Shown here in pieces: positions 1-7,988 of a stretch of 64,000 nt of DNA. Made by a program: the position numbers and the translations under genes. Positions within the stretch are counted from its first letter, which is position 1. Every line of letters begins with the position of its first letter. Under the pieces are notes generated by a model. The model did not search any database. It was not told the DNA's origin and saw only the letters and a list, made by a program, of their open reading frames with translations. Location: the NCBI GenBank assembly GCA_019828565.1, contig JAHDYR010000001.1:372001-436000 (forward strand), written 5' to 3'. Source of the DNA: Carpediemonas membranifera (taxonomy: Eukaryota; Fornicata).

Positions 1-351
1 CAGCCTGCCCCGCGTGGTATCCCGAATATCGAGGTGGCGTTCGACCTCGGCATGGATGACGACCTCAAGATCACTGCTGAGGACAAGAGCTCGGGCAACC
101 GCCACCAATTCTCGATCTCTCGCACGAGCCACCGTAACGAAAAGCAGAGATTTCTTCCAACTGAGGGCGCCCAACTAGTGGTCCGAGAACCGAGCGCGGG
201 AGCACAGAACGCAGAGTGCCGGGCCGACTCTGACCAAGGGCAGGATGAATATGATGACATTCGATCCTCATCTTGTGATGCTTTCGAGAACAGGAAGAGT
301 GAAGGAAATTTTGATGATGAGATGATTAACCGGGAAAATGTGATAGATTGA
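1..351 (+). CDS. Hsp70-family chaperone, C-terminal end (5' partial)
   Basis: The frame is open from the first base of the window to a TGA at 349-351. The first residues (QPAPRGIPNIEVAFDL, then TAEDKSSGN) match the end of the Hsp70 substrate-binding beta domain, closest in feel to BiP (APRGVPQIEVTF, TAEDKGTGN). Hsp70 proteins use ATP to bind and release unfolded polypeptides. The alpha-helical lid that should follow is short, about 75 residues, and only loosely recognisable; no KDEL or EEVD tail is present. The gene is therefore either a fast-evolving paralog or one whose 3' end is eroding. The ATPase domain lies outside the window. Confidence 0.7.
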   Translation, partial: QPAPRGIPNIEVAFDLGMDDDLKITAEDKSSGNRHQFSISRTSHRNEKQRFLPTEGAQLVVREPSAGAQNAECRADSDQGQDEYDDIRSSSCDAFENRKSEGNFDDEMINRENVID

Positions 352-882
352 ATATTTGGTGCAAGGGTAATAAAGATTTGAGTCAACCCGACTCGCTCCA
401 GTAAGCGAGCAAGGGACGAAACAAGCTTCACGTTTGGTGGGATGTGGTCTGGGTCCCGTTCACGCGAGAGCTCGTTTCCCAGACAAGGGGACACGGAGTG
501 CTCAAAGTTTCGAGAGAATGACTGCACCAACCAAAAAATGCAACCAATTGGAAGCAGTATCGACGCCACTCGACCCGACTCACGGGAACAGTAAGGAAGT
601 GACTATTGCTGGCACAAGAGGCTTTTGTGGCGGGAGGCCTCGGTAGGAACGGGGTCGCCATGCACCCTGGCCGACCAAATGCCGATTGATGATTTTGTTT
701 AGACAGCAGGAAGGGAGCCAGAGACGTTGGTGCCGGCAGTGATGTATCTGAACACCACCAAGGCGATGGTAGCAAGATCGAATATTTGGTCTGATACGAC
801 CTGATTTCGCATTTCTGCTACAGTCGAGCACAAGTCAGAACGATCAGGCGATAAGTTCTGGCGAAGTAGCGCAGTTCTAGCT
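352..882. other. Intergenic, no supported gene
   Basis: This stretch separates the Hsp70 tail from AMPK beta. Short ORFs occur on both strands but none has a recognisable product. It should contain the AMPK beta promoter. I see no tRNA-like arms or obvious repeat. Confidence 0.4.
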
Positions 883-1683
883 ATGGGAAATGGTAATTCC
901 GCAGCACCAAGTCGTTCTGACATCAACAATACACCGGTAGCGAGCCATGGTCATACTACCGCGAAGGAATCGGACAAGGGACATATTGTGAACATAGACT
1001 GGAAGCATGGCGGGCATTCAGTGTACATTACAGGTTCATTCAACCGCTGGAGGGAGCGCATACCGATGAAACACAAGGACGGCGTCTGGTCAGTGGGCAT
1101 CCGCCTCCCCATTGGACTGCATCAGTACAAGTACGTCGTGGACAACGAGTGGAAGTATGACCACACCAAGCCCACTAGATCAGACCCTATTGGGAATGTG
1201 AACAACATTATCGAGATCCACGAGACGCTCGACGACCCTGATGCTCGCGAGTACACACAGACCCTGCCTGTGCTAGGACAGGGGCTGTTTGATAACATGG
1301 GGCTTGTGCCAGACGCTCAGCCCAAGCAGCTGAACACCACGCCTCTCAACAGACAGATGAAGGACGACGGCCGCATCCACCCCGACGCCGCAAGCCAGCA
1401 AAGTGCCGAGGTCGTCGGTTCAAGAGACCCGTGTCTGCTGCCCCTACCCGAGCACGTGGTGCTGACCCATTTATACCGGGCGAACACGGCGACGACGACC
1501 CAGTACGGCGTCACTGTCCGTTTTAGGAACAAGTTTGTGACGACGATAGTTTATAACCCGAGCTCGGGTGTGCTGGACGAGCGGCGGCGTATTGAGCAGG
1601 AATGCCAGTACGGCGGGACGATGCTGAGGCCTGGTGAGAGTCTCGGGCAGTTTTACTTGAGGGAGATGCAGGCTGAGGTGTGA
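883..1683 (+). CDS. AMP-activated protein kinase (SnRK1/Snf1) beta subunit
   Basis: This 266-residue protein is the scaffold subunit of the AMPK energy-sensing kinase. It begins MGNGNS, so glycine 2 is a likely N-myristoylation site, as in animal AMPK beta. Residues about 33-105 are a CBM48 glycogen-binding module with its hallmark aromatic and glycine pattern (VYITGSFNRW, then LPIGLHQYKYVVDNEW). Residues about 185-230 are the conserved C-terminal ASC block that holds alpha and gamma together (PEHVVLTHLYRANT). Length is close to the family norm. The ATG at 883 is the only sensible start because it creates the myristoylation signal. A TGTAAA motif lies at 1688-1693, just after the stop. Confidence 0.9.
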   Translation: MGNGNSAAPSRSDINNTPVASHGHTTAKESDKGHIVNIDWKHGGHSVYITGSFNRWRERIPMKHKDGVWSVGIRLPIGLHQYKYVVDNEWKYDHTKPTRSDPIGNVNNIIEIHETLDDPDAREYTQTLPVLGQGLFDNMGLVPDAQPKQLNTTPLNRQMKDDGRIHPDAASQQSAEVVGSRDPCLLPLPEHVVLTHLYRANTATTTQYGVTVRFRNKFVTTIVYNPSSGVLDERRRIEQECQYGGTMLRPGESLGQFYLREMQAEV

Positions 1684-1754
1684 TTATTGTAAAGAGCAGC
1701 AGCTAGGGGTATTGGCCGACTGTTTTATACTCAATCTAATCTCAGAGATGGGGT

Positions 1755-3704
1755 ATGGGGGATATTGGCAGGGTTTGGGGAACTCTGGGTTGGGGCAATC
1801 AGATAATGGAACCAACTGCGTCTCTGAATGCGCAGTGGGGCAAGATAAGCGAGCTGATCGGCAGCATTCAGCGCATTAAGGCTGATCTTGATGGGGAGAA
1901 CGCCAATGAGCCAGAGCTTGACGCTGTGATCAAGGACGGTGCGGTCTTCCTCGAGAAAAGTATCGCTCGCCTCCAAAACTTCGGTATATTGTCTAAGACA
2001 GCAAAAGAAGCTTACTTGATCTCTGTTTCGTCCATCATCAGCGATGGAATTCTCGCCCCCATCGCCAGTCTCCCCATTTCCAATCCACTGACTCGCCAAG
2101 CAGTCGGATACTCCCCCAAACACATCCAGGAGGCAGCTAGTGAGTGCCGCAGCGTCTGTAAGCAGCTTTCTATCCCAATCTCTGATCCCTCGACCCAGGT
2201 GTTCGCGTCTCCCATCGAGGCATTGGAATCTGTCCAGACTGCATTAGAATCGATCCGCACCAGCGCCGCTAGACTAGACAGCACGCTGGGAGAGTCGCTA
2301 GAGACTCTGCATGCTCGTATAACCTCGGCACTCCTCGCACTGAATGGCGAGGCCCCAGTCACGCTCAATTCAGATGCTCCTGAGCTTCCGGAGACATTAT
2401 ACACCCTGCTCCAGGGCACGTTGAGGACTATTCTAGTTGCTGCCCAAATGCCGGAATCCAACTGGTTTCTCTGCCGGAAATTTGCCTTTACCAAAATGGT
2501 GGTCGAGAAAGACGCTGAAACGGGTACTGTCGGGGCAGTTTCATTCGAACTATACCACGGAAGGGTGGCTATGAAGGGACCTAACGGCCATGGCCAGCTG
2601 GGAGACCCTGCTTCGCCAGCAGTAACAGGACCCGTCTGGGTTCGAGTCCCACCAGTCTCATCATTTTTTACTAATGGGTTGAGTTCGTTTGCTGCGACGT
2701 CTCGAGGAGTCTATAGTTGGGGCAGCAACACGAAAGGCCAGCTGGGGGTTGGGTCATCCGAACGTCTTGCAGCACCAAGAAGAGCAGTTTTCCCATCCGA
2801 CTTTGCCCAAGTCGAGCGGTCATCGGGTCACCATCGACTCCATCAATTTATTACTGAGGTGATGTTCTCGACGACAGCGAAGACTTGTCCTTCTTCATTC
2901 ATTCAAACTCAGTCTGGGTGGCTGGCTGCCGGTTGTAACAAGAACGGCGCCCTCGGAATAGGCTCAGATGCCCAGGTTGTGTCTACTTTCCAGCGAGTTC
3001 ACCTCCCGGCCGACTTTATTAGCGTTGACGCGGTCATTTTAGCCCGCGCCTCTTTCTGGTTGAAAGACGGTCAGTGCTATTGCTGCGGATACAACCAGGA
3101 CGGCAGCCTGGGCAATCGGACGAAGATCAACGCACACACACCCGCCCAGCTGACAGTGGGGGCGCATGACATTGATCACTTTACTGTTTACGGCCAGAGC
3201 TTTATCTTCCTCTCAGACGGCCGCTGTTGGCTCACTGGCCCTGACCGCGACGGCCTGGTCAACCATAATAATCTGTACACAAATACTTGGATATCGACTC
3301 GATCTTTGCGTGCGGCTGGATTGTCTCCGAATCTATTGAACTATGACCGGCTCCATCCGTCAAAGATTGCCATTGGCTACGAAAAGATTTTTATTCGTCT
3401 GACTGAACAATGGCTGGCCATCGGCGAGAACGACTTTGGCCAGCTTGGTACAGGAGAGTGCAACGCCCGCCTACAATCCTGGATGCCTGTCGCGCTCCCT
3501 CTGCATGTTGACATCGTGGACTTCTTCGATGGGGGTGATTCAGTCTGGTTTGTGACCACGGACGGTCTGTATGCGGCTGGATCAAACAGGTACCGTCGGC
3601 TGGGGCGTGAGGGGGCAGTGACGGTCTGCCCGGCCCCAGTGAAGGTTGAGGGGATTCCTCCGGGGATCAGGGCGTGTATTATGTACAGTTTAAGGCATGT
3701 TTGA
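1755..3704 (+). CDS. RCC1-repeat (beta-propeller) protein
   Basis: This 649-residue protein has a helical N-terminal half of about 240 residues followed by degenerate RCC1 repeats. The repeats are seen as GxNxxGQLG-type motifs: GPNGHGQLGD, SWGSNTKGQLGVG, AGCNKNGALGIG, CCGYNQDGSLG, IGENDFGQLGTG and AAGSNRYRRLG. RCC1 propellers act in Ran GTPase exchange, chromatin binding, ubiquitin ligases and ciliary transport. Which of these applies cannot be told, so a Ran-GEF role is not claimed. A second in-frame ATG at 1806 (MEPTASLNAQW) is an equally good start. A more diverged RCC1-like gene lies at 57374. Confidence 0.75.
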   Translation: MGDIGRVWGTLGWGNQIMEPTASLNAQWGKISELIGSIQRIKADLDGENANEPELDAVIKDGAVFLEKSIARLQNFGILSKTAKEAYLISVSSIISDGILAPIASLPISNPLTRQAVGYSPKHIQEAASECRSVCKQLSIPISDPSTQVFASPIEALESVQTALESIRTSAARLDSTLGESLETLHARITSALLALNGEAPVTLNSDAPELPETLYTLLQGTLRTILVAAQMPESNWFLCRKFAFTKMVVEKDAETGTVGAVSFELYHGRVAMKGPNGHGQLGDPASPAVTGPVWVRVPPVSSFFTNGLSSFAATSRGVYSWGSNTKGQLGVGSSERLAAPRRAVFPSDFAQVERSSGHHRLHQFITEVMFSTTAKTCPSSFIQTQSGWLAAGCNKNGALGIGSDAQVVSTFQRVHLPADFISVDAVILARASFWLKDGQCYCCGYNQDGSLGNRTKINAHTPAQLTVGAHDIDHFTVYGQSFIFLSDGRCWLTGPDRDGLVNHNNLYTNTWISTRSLRAAGLSPNLLNYDRLHPSKIAIGYEKIFIRLTEQWLAIGENDFGQLGTGECNARLQSWMPVALPLHVDIVDFFDGGDSVWFVTTDGLYAAGSNRYRRLGREGAVTVCPAPVKVEGIPPGIRACIMYSLRHV

Positions 3705-3849
3705 TGGTTTAAAGGTGCTATCCTGCGTGTTGGGGGGATGACTCGGAAAAACGTTTTTAAAGAATAAAATAATTAAAAAAGTACAACAAAGGACACCTAA
3801 AGAGCCCTCCCAGGCTCTTCGCACGGTGTCGCTGGCCTTGACTCGATCC

Positions 3850-5604
3850 TCAGAGTCTGGGGTGACCTGGGTGATTGCGACTCGACCCCACGCCGGGCCG
3901 GACTCCAACGCTGACTGGTGTCCGCGGGACAATACCAGGCCTCACCCGCTCACCAGGCGATGACCGCATCATATCTTCAGATCCACTGTCCGCGGACAAA
4001 CTGGGCGACTCGACCATAGTCCACCGCGAGCTATTTGGGCGATCCTGCACTGACGAGGGCGGACTGAGCTCCTTCAGCACCAAGGGCGGGGGTTCGATAG
4101 AGTGGGGGGACGGTGGTCTGGGCCGGACCCGGGGTGGTGTTCGAAGAGACGGCAGGGTGCTGGCTGGAAGAGATGCTGCCAGTGACGGGGGCGGCAAGGC
4201 TACCTTCTCTGTCTTGCCGGCAATGGTGTGAGGAGTATGGGGGCGTGCCCTCAGCGCCCCTCGTGGCCTGCGCGATGACGGCGATCCCAACGGACCCGGA
4301 CTCGGGGAAGGCGGGAGTGCCGGAGAATTCAGGAGTCGGGGAGTCGTTGAGGCAGAAGACCGTGCCGGAGACTGTGTTTCCGGCATCTTTAGACTCGTAG
4401 CCCCCGTGGCAATGGCCGGCAGGGTCGGCGGGGCGGAGAGCACCATGCGAGCCGTGTCATGCGTCTTCATAACGACCACCCCGCTCGCTGGTGTTGACTT
4501 CGGTGCCGACCCAGCCAACTCTGGCGTCCTGGTCTCCCGCAGCCCCCTTCTCCGCATTGGACTCTGCCCGCCGAGGGTCGACGCCGTGTCAGCCTGCATG
4601 CGGCCCCGGTGGAAGCCCTCCTTGCTCATGATGGCGCGGGGGCTCTTGTGCTTCTCGGTCTTGCTGGATACGAGCGAGGCCTCCTGCCAGTCGACGGGAG
4701 GTGGCGTTGGCTTGGGCGACTTCAGTGCATGCATGATCTGTCTCGTTGCCAGGCTCGTGCTTGCTGCAGATGGCTGCTCCTTCGGTGTTGACACGGCCAC
4801 GGTCGCCTCGGGCCCGGCAGTGAACCTCGCCGCAGGGTCATAAACACTCGGGGCAGCCCGGGGCTGGGGTGAGTGTGTCCATGGCACATGAGGCCCTACT
4901 AGCCGGGGCGGGCCATCAGTGGGCACTCTGATGACAATATCGCCAGTCTCGGCGGCAATCCTGCTGTTGACAAGAACGGGGACGCCGTCGACCATAATCG
5001 TCACGCTGTGGGACAGCGGTGGGCTCGCTGGCGAGGCTGGACGGTTGCTGGATAGCGTGTCGGGTGTGTTAAGGCCTGGGCTTTCATCGATTGAATCTGG
5101 TTTCCCTGAGTGCGCCTGACCAACCACCTCGACCGTGTCATCCAGGTTTCGCTGGCGACGGGAGCGGTGACTCGAGCTTAAAGTCGAATGGTCCCTTTCA
5201 GCGTCATCCAGAGGTGCATTATGGCCTGAGGTCGCGTCGTTGCGAGGATGTTCTAGCGATTGGAAGTCCAACGAGAGCGGCGGCGGGTGTCGAAAAGGAG
5301 GCTCTGAAGATGACGAGGCGAGAGATCTAGAGAGCTTTGTATATGAGGAGGCGTAGGAAGGTATTTCCTTGAACTTGCCCGCATCCACTCGCGTAAGATC
5401 AGCGAGCACCCCAATGTATGAATCGGGTATGAAATCGGGAGATGGATACGCCAATACACAAGTGCCAGTATTTGGCAATCGAATACATCGGTGAGATCCC
5501 ACCATCTGTTGTATATTGCGTTGGCTGGCGGTTCTCTCTTTTCGCAGCTTATGGCAGCAACCTGCTCTGGGTGATACCGAGGCGTTGCTGACGAATAGAG
5601 ACAT
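3850..5604 (-). CDS. Ser/Pro-rich low-complexity protein, unknown function
   Basis: This is the longest open frame over the interval, 584 residues with a good ATG at 5602-5604. The N-terminal 100 residues have ordinary composition, with Cys and hydrophobic residues. A short folded-looking patch near residues 200-235 (HSVTIMVDGVPVLVNS, GDIVIRVP) could be a small beta domain. The remainder is rich in Ser, Pro, Thr, Arg and Ala and looks disordered, with many SP/TP sites suited to proline-directed kinases. No family is recognised. It converges on the RCC1 gene across a 145-nt AT-rich gap. Confidence 0.6.
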   Translation of the reverse strand: MSLFVSNASVSPRAGCCHKLRKERTASQRNIQQMVGSHRCIRLPNTGTCVLAYPSPDFIPDSYIGVLADLTRVDAGKFKEIPSYASSYTKLSRSLASSSSEPPFRHPPPLSLDFQSLEHPRNDATSGHNAPLDDAERDHSTLSSSHRSRRQRNLDDTVEVVGQAHSGKPDSIDESPGLNTPDTLSSNRPASPASPPLSHSVTIMVDGVPVLVNSRIAAETGDIVIRVPTDGPPRLVGPHVPWTHSPQPRAAPSVYDPAARFTAGPEATVAVSTPKEQPSAASTSLATRQIMHALKSPKPTPPPVDWQEASLVSSKTEKHKSPRAIMSKEGFHRGRMQADTASTLGGQSPMRRRGLRETRTPELAGSAPKSTPASGVVVMKTHDTARMVLSAPPTLPAIATGATSLKMPETQSPARSSASTTPRLLNSPALPPSPSPGPLGSPSSRRPRGALRARPHTPHTIAGKTEKVALPPPSLAASLPASTLPSLRTPPRVRPRPPSPHSIEPPPLVLKELSPPSSVQDRPNSSRWTMVESPSLSADSGSEDMMRSSPGERVRPGIVPRTPVSVGVRPGVGSSRNHPGHPRL

Positions 5605-5890
5605 AATGGCCTGCTACTGATGAACATGCCGCTCACATTAGACCTGGGCTGAGTCTTACGTCCCTTCCCTCAACGCCTCAGCGGGCTCGACTGCTGACCT
5701 GAGTCAAGGTTCAGACGGGGATGAAGCAATGTTACCTTACTACAACCAACAGACCTTCCCAGCCCGCGTGTCCCACTTCATGGAGAAAACTACCCTTGGC
5801 TTGGCCTTGTGTCGGGCCTGTGATGATGATGAGCGCGCTGGTGATAGGGCTAACAAGAGCTAAATACGCAGTTTAATTCTATATGTACAG

Positions 5891-7846
5891 CTAAACTATA
5901 GTCAACGCGATATCAACCACTTCAGGTCGAGTGAGCGGCGTTCTCTTGGTCAAACTCGACAAAAGCATGGCAATCGTCGGTCTATCAGCCGCTCTAGGGA
6001 GCAGACACGCCTTTACGACGCTGCTATACCAAGCGGGGGTGTCTTCCCGCAGCAAGCCGGTCAACTCAGCTCGACTCTGGGCGTGACTCAGAGCCTGGCC
6101 GTCGAGTCGACTCCACCCATGGTTTCCGGAAGCCAGCTCGATGAGAACTCCGGCAAATGAATAAATATCACTTGCCGGAGAAAAGTCAGAGTCGATGCAG
6201 TCATTTGGGTCATTTGGGATTTCCGGCGCGCTCCACACAGTGCCAGTTGCCGGATAAACACTCGCTCCTCGGTCTCCAGAAGTCAAACTGTGGAACTCAA
6301 AAGACCCGAGTCGAATTCCAGAGTTGGAACGAAGGAAGGAGCCCGGCTTGATGTTGCGGTGGACAACGCCAGCAGTGGCGACTGCTTGGAGACATGCGGC
6401 ACAATCTATGGCTATCGATTCGATCTCGGGCCAGGTGGGGCGGGTGCCGGGAGACTCGTATCGCATCCGAATCCAGGAATGGAGTGTTGGACAATCTGGA
6501 TCGATGGGATCGAGTATGACCGCTCCAAACTTCGGGCTGCTCATGTAACCCGTTGAGGCAATCGCGTGGGGTCCAGCAAGGAGCTTCAAACCAATCATTT
6601 CCCGCCGGACAAGGTACATTTGATCGGTTCGATCGGATGCGAGATACATCTTGACCGTTGAATCTCTCCCATTGACAACCGCTGTCGCGAGTGTGGAGGC
6701 GTCAGTGCGGCACAGAAGTCGTGTGGGAATTATTGAGTCGAATCTCAACGCGATATCACTAGATTTGGCCCCTCCTCTTGTCTGCTCGAGTGCTAGAGCG
6801 TCTAACGCAGCCAGCATCACGTGTTGGTCGAACTCACCTCCGCTGCTCCCGTTGTTCATCGGGCAGACGACGGACGTCGTTCTCTCAATCGTCCGAAGCA
6901 CAGTACTGATCACAGCGGCGTGCCTGTCAGCTCTGAGTGCTGGGATGAAGCCCATGCCGTCCTGCAGCATCGACTGGACATCGACGGTGGCCTCATCGAG
7001 GGTACGTATGACTCGCTGGACAGAGACGGTCTGCTCGCCAGTAAGGTTGGCTCTTGCCCGCACAGCGAGAAATGAGCACAGCTGGGCGAGTTTCCATGCC
7101 ATCTTCCCGACCTCCTCCTGGTTGAGCGTCGAAGGTCCCTGCCGGCTCGCGACCTGTCGATGGAGCTCGAGCAGGGCGGTGGCGGACTTGTAAACATCAG
7201 AAATAGCTGATACTCTGACCTGTGCAGCCTCTGTGATGATGTTCATGGCGAATACTAGGCTGCTGGCAGTTCTATAGGAGCTCGAAAGGGGCGTGGCGGT
7301 GGGCTGAGCGAATTGGATGAGGTTCGCGAGCTTCACGGGGGCTGTTTCTCTAGAGTATGGAGAGATAAGTGCATTCTGTGAGCTGGATGGCGTTTGGAAC
7401 GACGGTACGGCGGTACGGCGGCATGATCGAACAACAATCAATACAGCTGCCAGTGAAACGACTAAGACAAGGAGCAAGAGCGCAATGAGCAACACTGCAT
7501 TGAGTGTTGCTCCTACTATCACTGCCACAAGCGTTCCAACGGCAAGGAGGTCGGTCATCGTCGGACAAATATCCAACTGCACCCAGACTTCAGCCTCGTC
7601 TCCCAGGGCCAAGAAAGAGCTGCTTACACCGGAACTGGGACTGGGTGTCGCACTGAGTTGTGTAGACACATTATATATTGACTGGTCAACGACGGTCAAC
7701 CCAATGATGAATTGAGAGTCTAACACGACGATACCCGGACTGTATGGACGATGAACAGACCGTGAATAGCCGGGTGCAGCCACAATGGCAGAATAAAGCA
7801 GAGAGTGGCTGCAAAAATTTGATCGATTTGATTGATTCTCAAACAT
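5891..7846 (-). CDS. Single-pass membrane protein with a kinase-like (pseudokinase) domain
   Basis: The frame extends to 7864, but that codon is GTG. The first ATG is at 7844-7846 (MFENQSNRSN), giving 651 residues. A short N-terminal ectodomain leads to a strongly hydrophobic segment near residues 100-140, followed by RSCRR as stop-transfer. The C-terminal 300 residues follow a protein kinase fold of TKL/RIP-like style. The catalytic loop reads VVHRNIKPGSFL, so the HRD aspartate is Asn. The DFG position reads LGSFEF, so the metal-binding Asp is absent. An APE-like SAPEIP and a subdomain IX-like DIYSFAGVLIELASG remain. Without both aspartates, phosphotransfer is unlikely; a signalling scaffold or receptor role is inferred. 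Confidence 0.7.
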   Translation of the reverse strand: MFENQSNRSNFCSHSLLYSAIVAAPGYSRSVHRPYSPGIVVLDSQFIIGLTVVDQSIYNVSTQLSATPSPSSGVSSSFLALGDEAEVWVQLDICPTMTDLLAVGTLVAVIVGATLNAVLLIALLLLVLVVSLAAVLIVVRSCRRTAVPSFQTPSSSQNALISPYSRETAPVKLANLIQFAQPTATPLSSSYRTASSLVFAMNIITEAAQVRVSAISDVYKSATALLELHRQVASRQGPSTLNQEEVGKMAWKLAQLCSFLAVRARANLTGEQTVSVQRVIRTLDEATVDVQSMLQDGMGFIPALRADRHAAVISTVLRTIERTTSVVCPMNNGSSGGEFDQHVMLAALDALALEQTRGGAKSSDIALRFDSIIPTRLLCRTDASTLATAVVNGRDSTVKMYLASDRTDQMYLVRREMIGLKLLAGPHAIASTGYMSSPKFGAVILDPIDPDCPTLHSWIRMRYESPGTRPTWPEIESIAIDCAACLQAVATAGVVHRNIKPGSFLRSNSGIRLGSFEFHSLTSGDRGASVYPATGTVWSAPEIPNDPNDCIDSDFSPASDIYSFAGVLIELASGNHGWSRLDGQALSHAQSRAELTGLLREDTPAWYSSVVKACLLPRAADRPTIAMLLSSLTKRTPLTRPEVVDIALTIV

Positions 7847-7988
7847 TTCCTTAGCTCTTCCCACAAAATATTAACGAGGGCAGCTGCCCTACTCAGAGGC
7901 TTCGGCACTGGCATACTGGGAGGTGGTCATAAGATACGCGAATCTGTTTTTCGGCTAGCCAGGATTTTTCTCCACAAAAGGACAACAC

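Noticed and set aside
2630-2665. A tRNA T-arm-like stretch (GGGTTCGAGTCCCACC)
   Set aside because: It lies inside the RCC1-repeat coding frame, and no acceptor, D or anticodon stem can be drawn around it.
3875-4843. Plus-strand ORFs opposite the Ser/Pro-rich gene
   Set aside because: They are several short overlapping frames with shadow composition. The minus strand has one uninterrupted 584-codon frame with an ATG.
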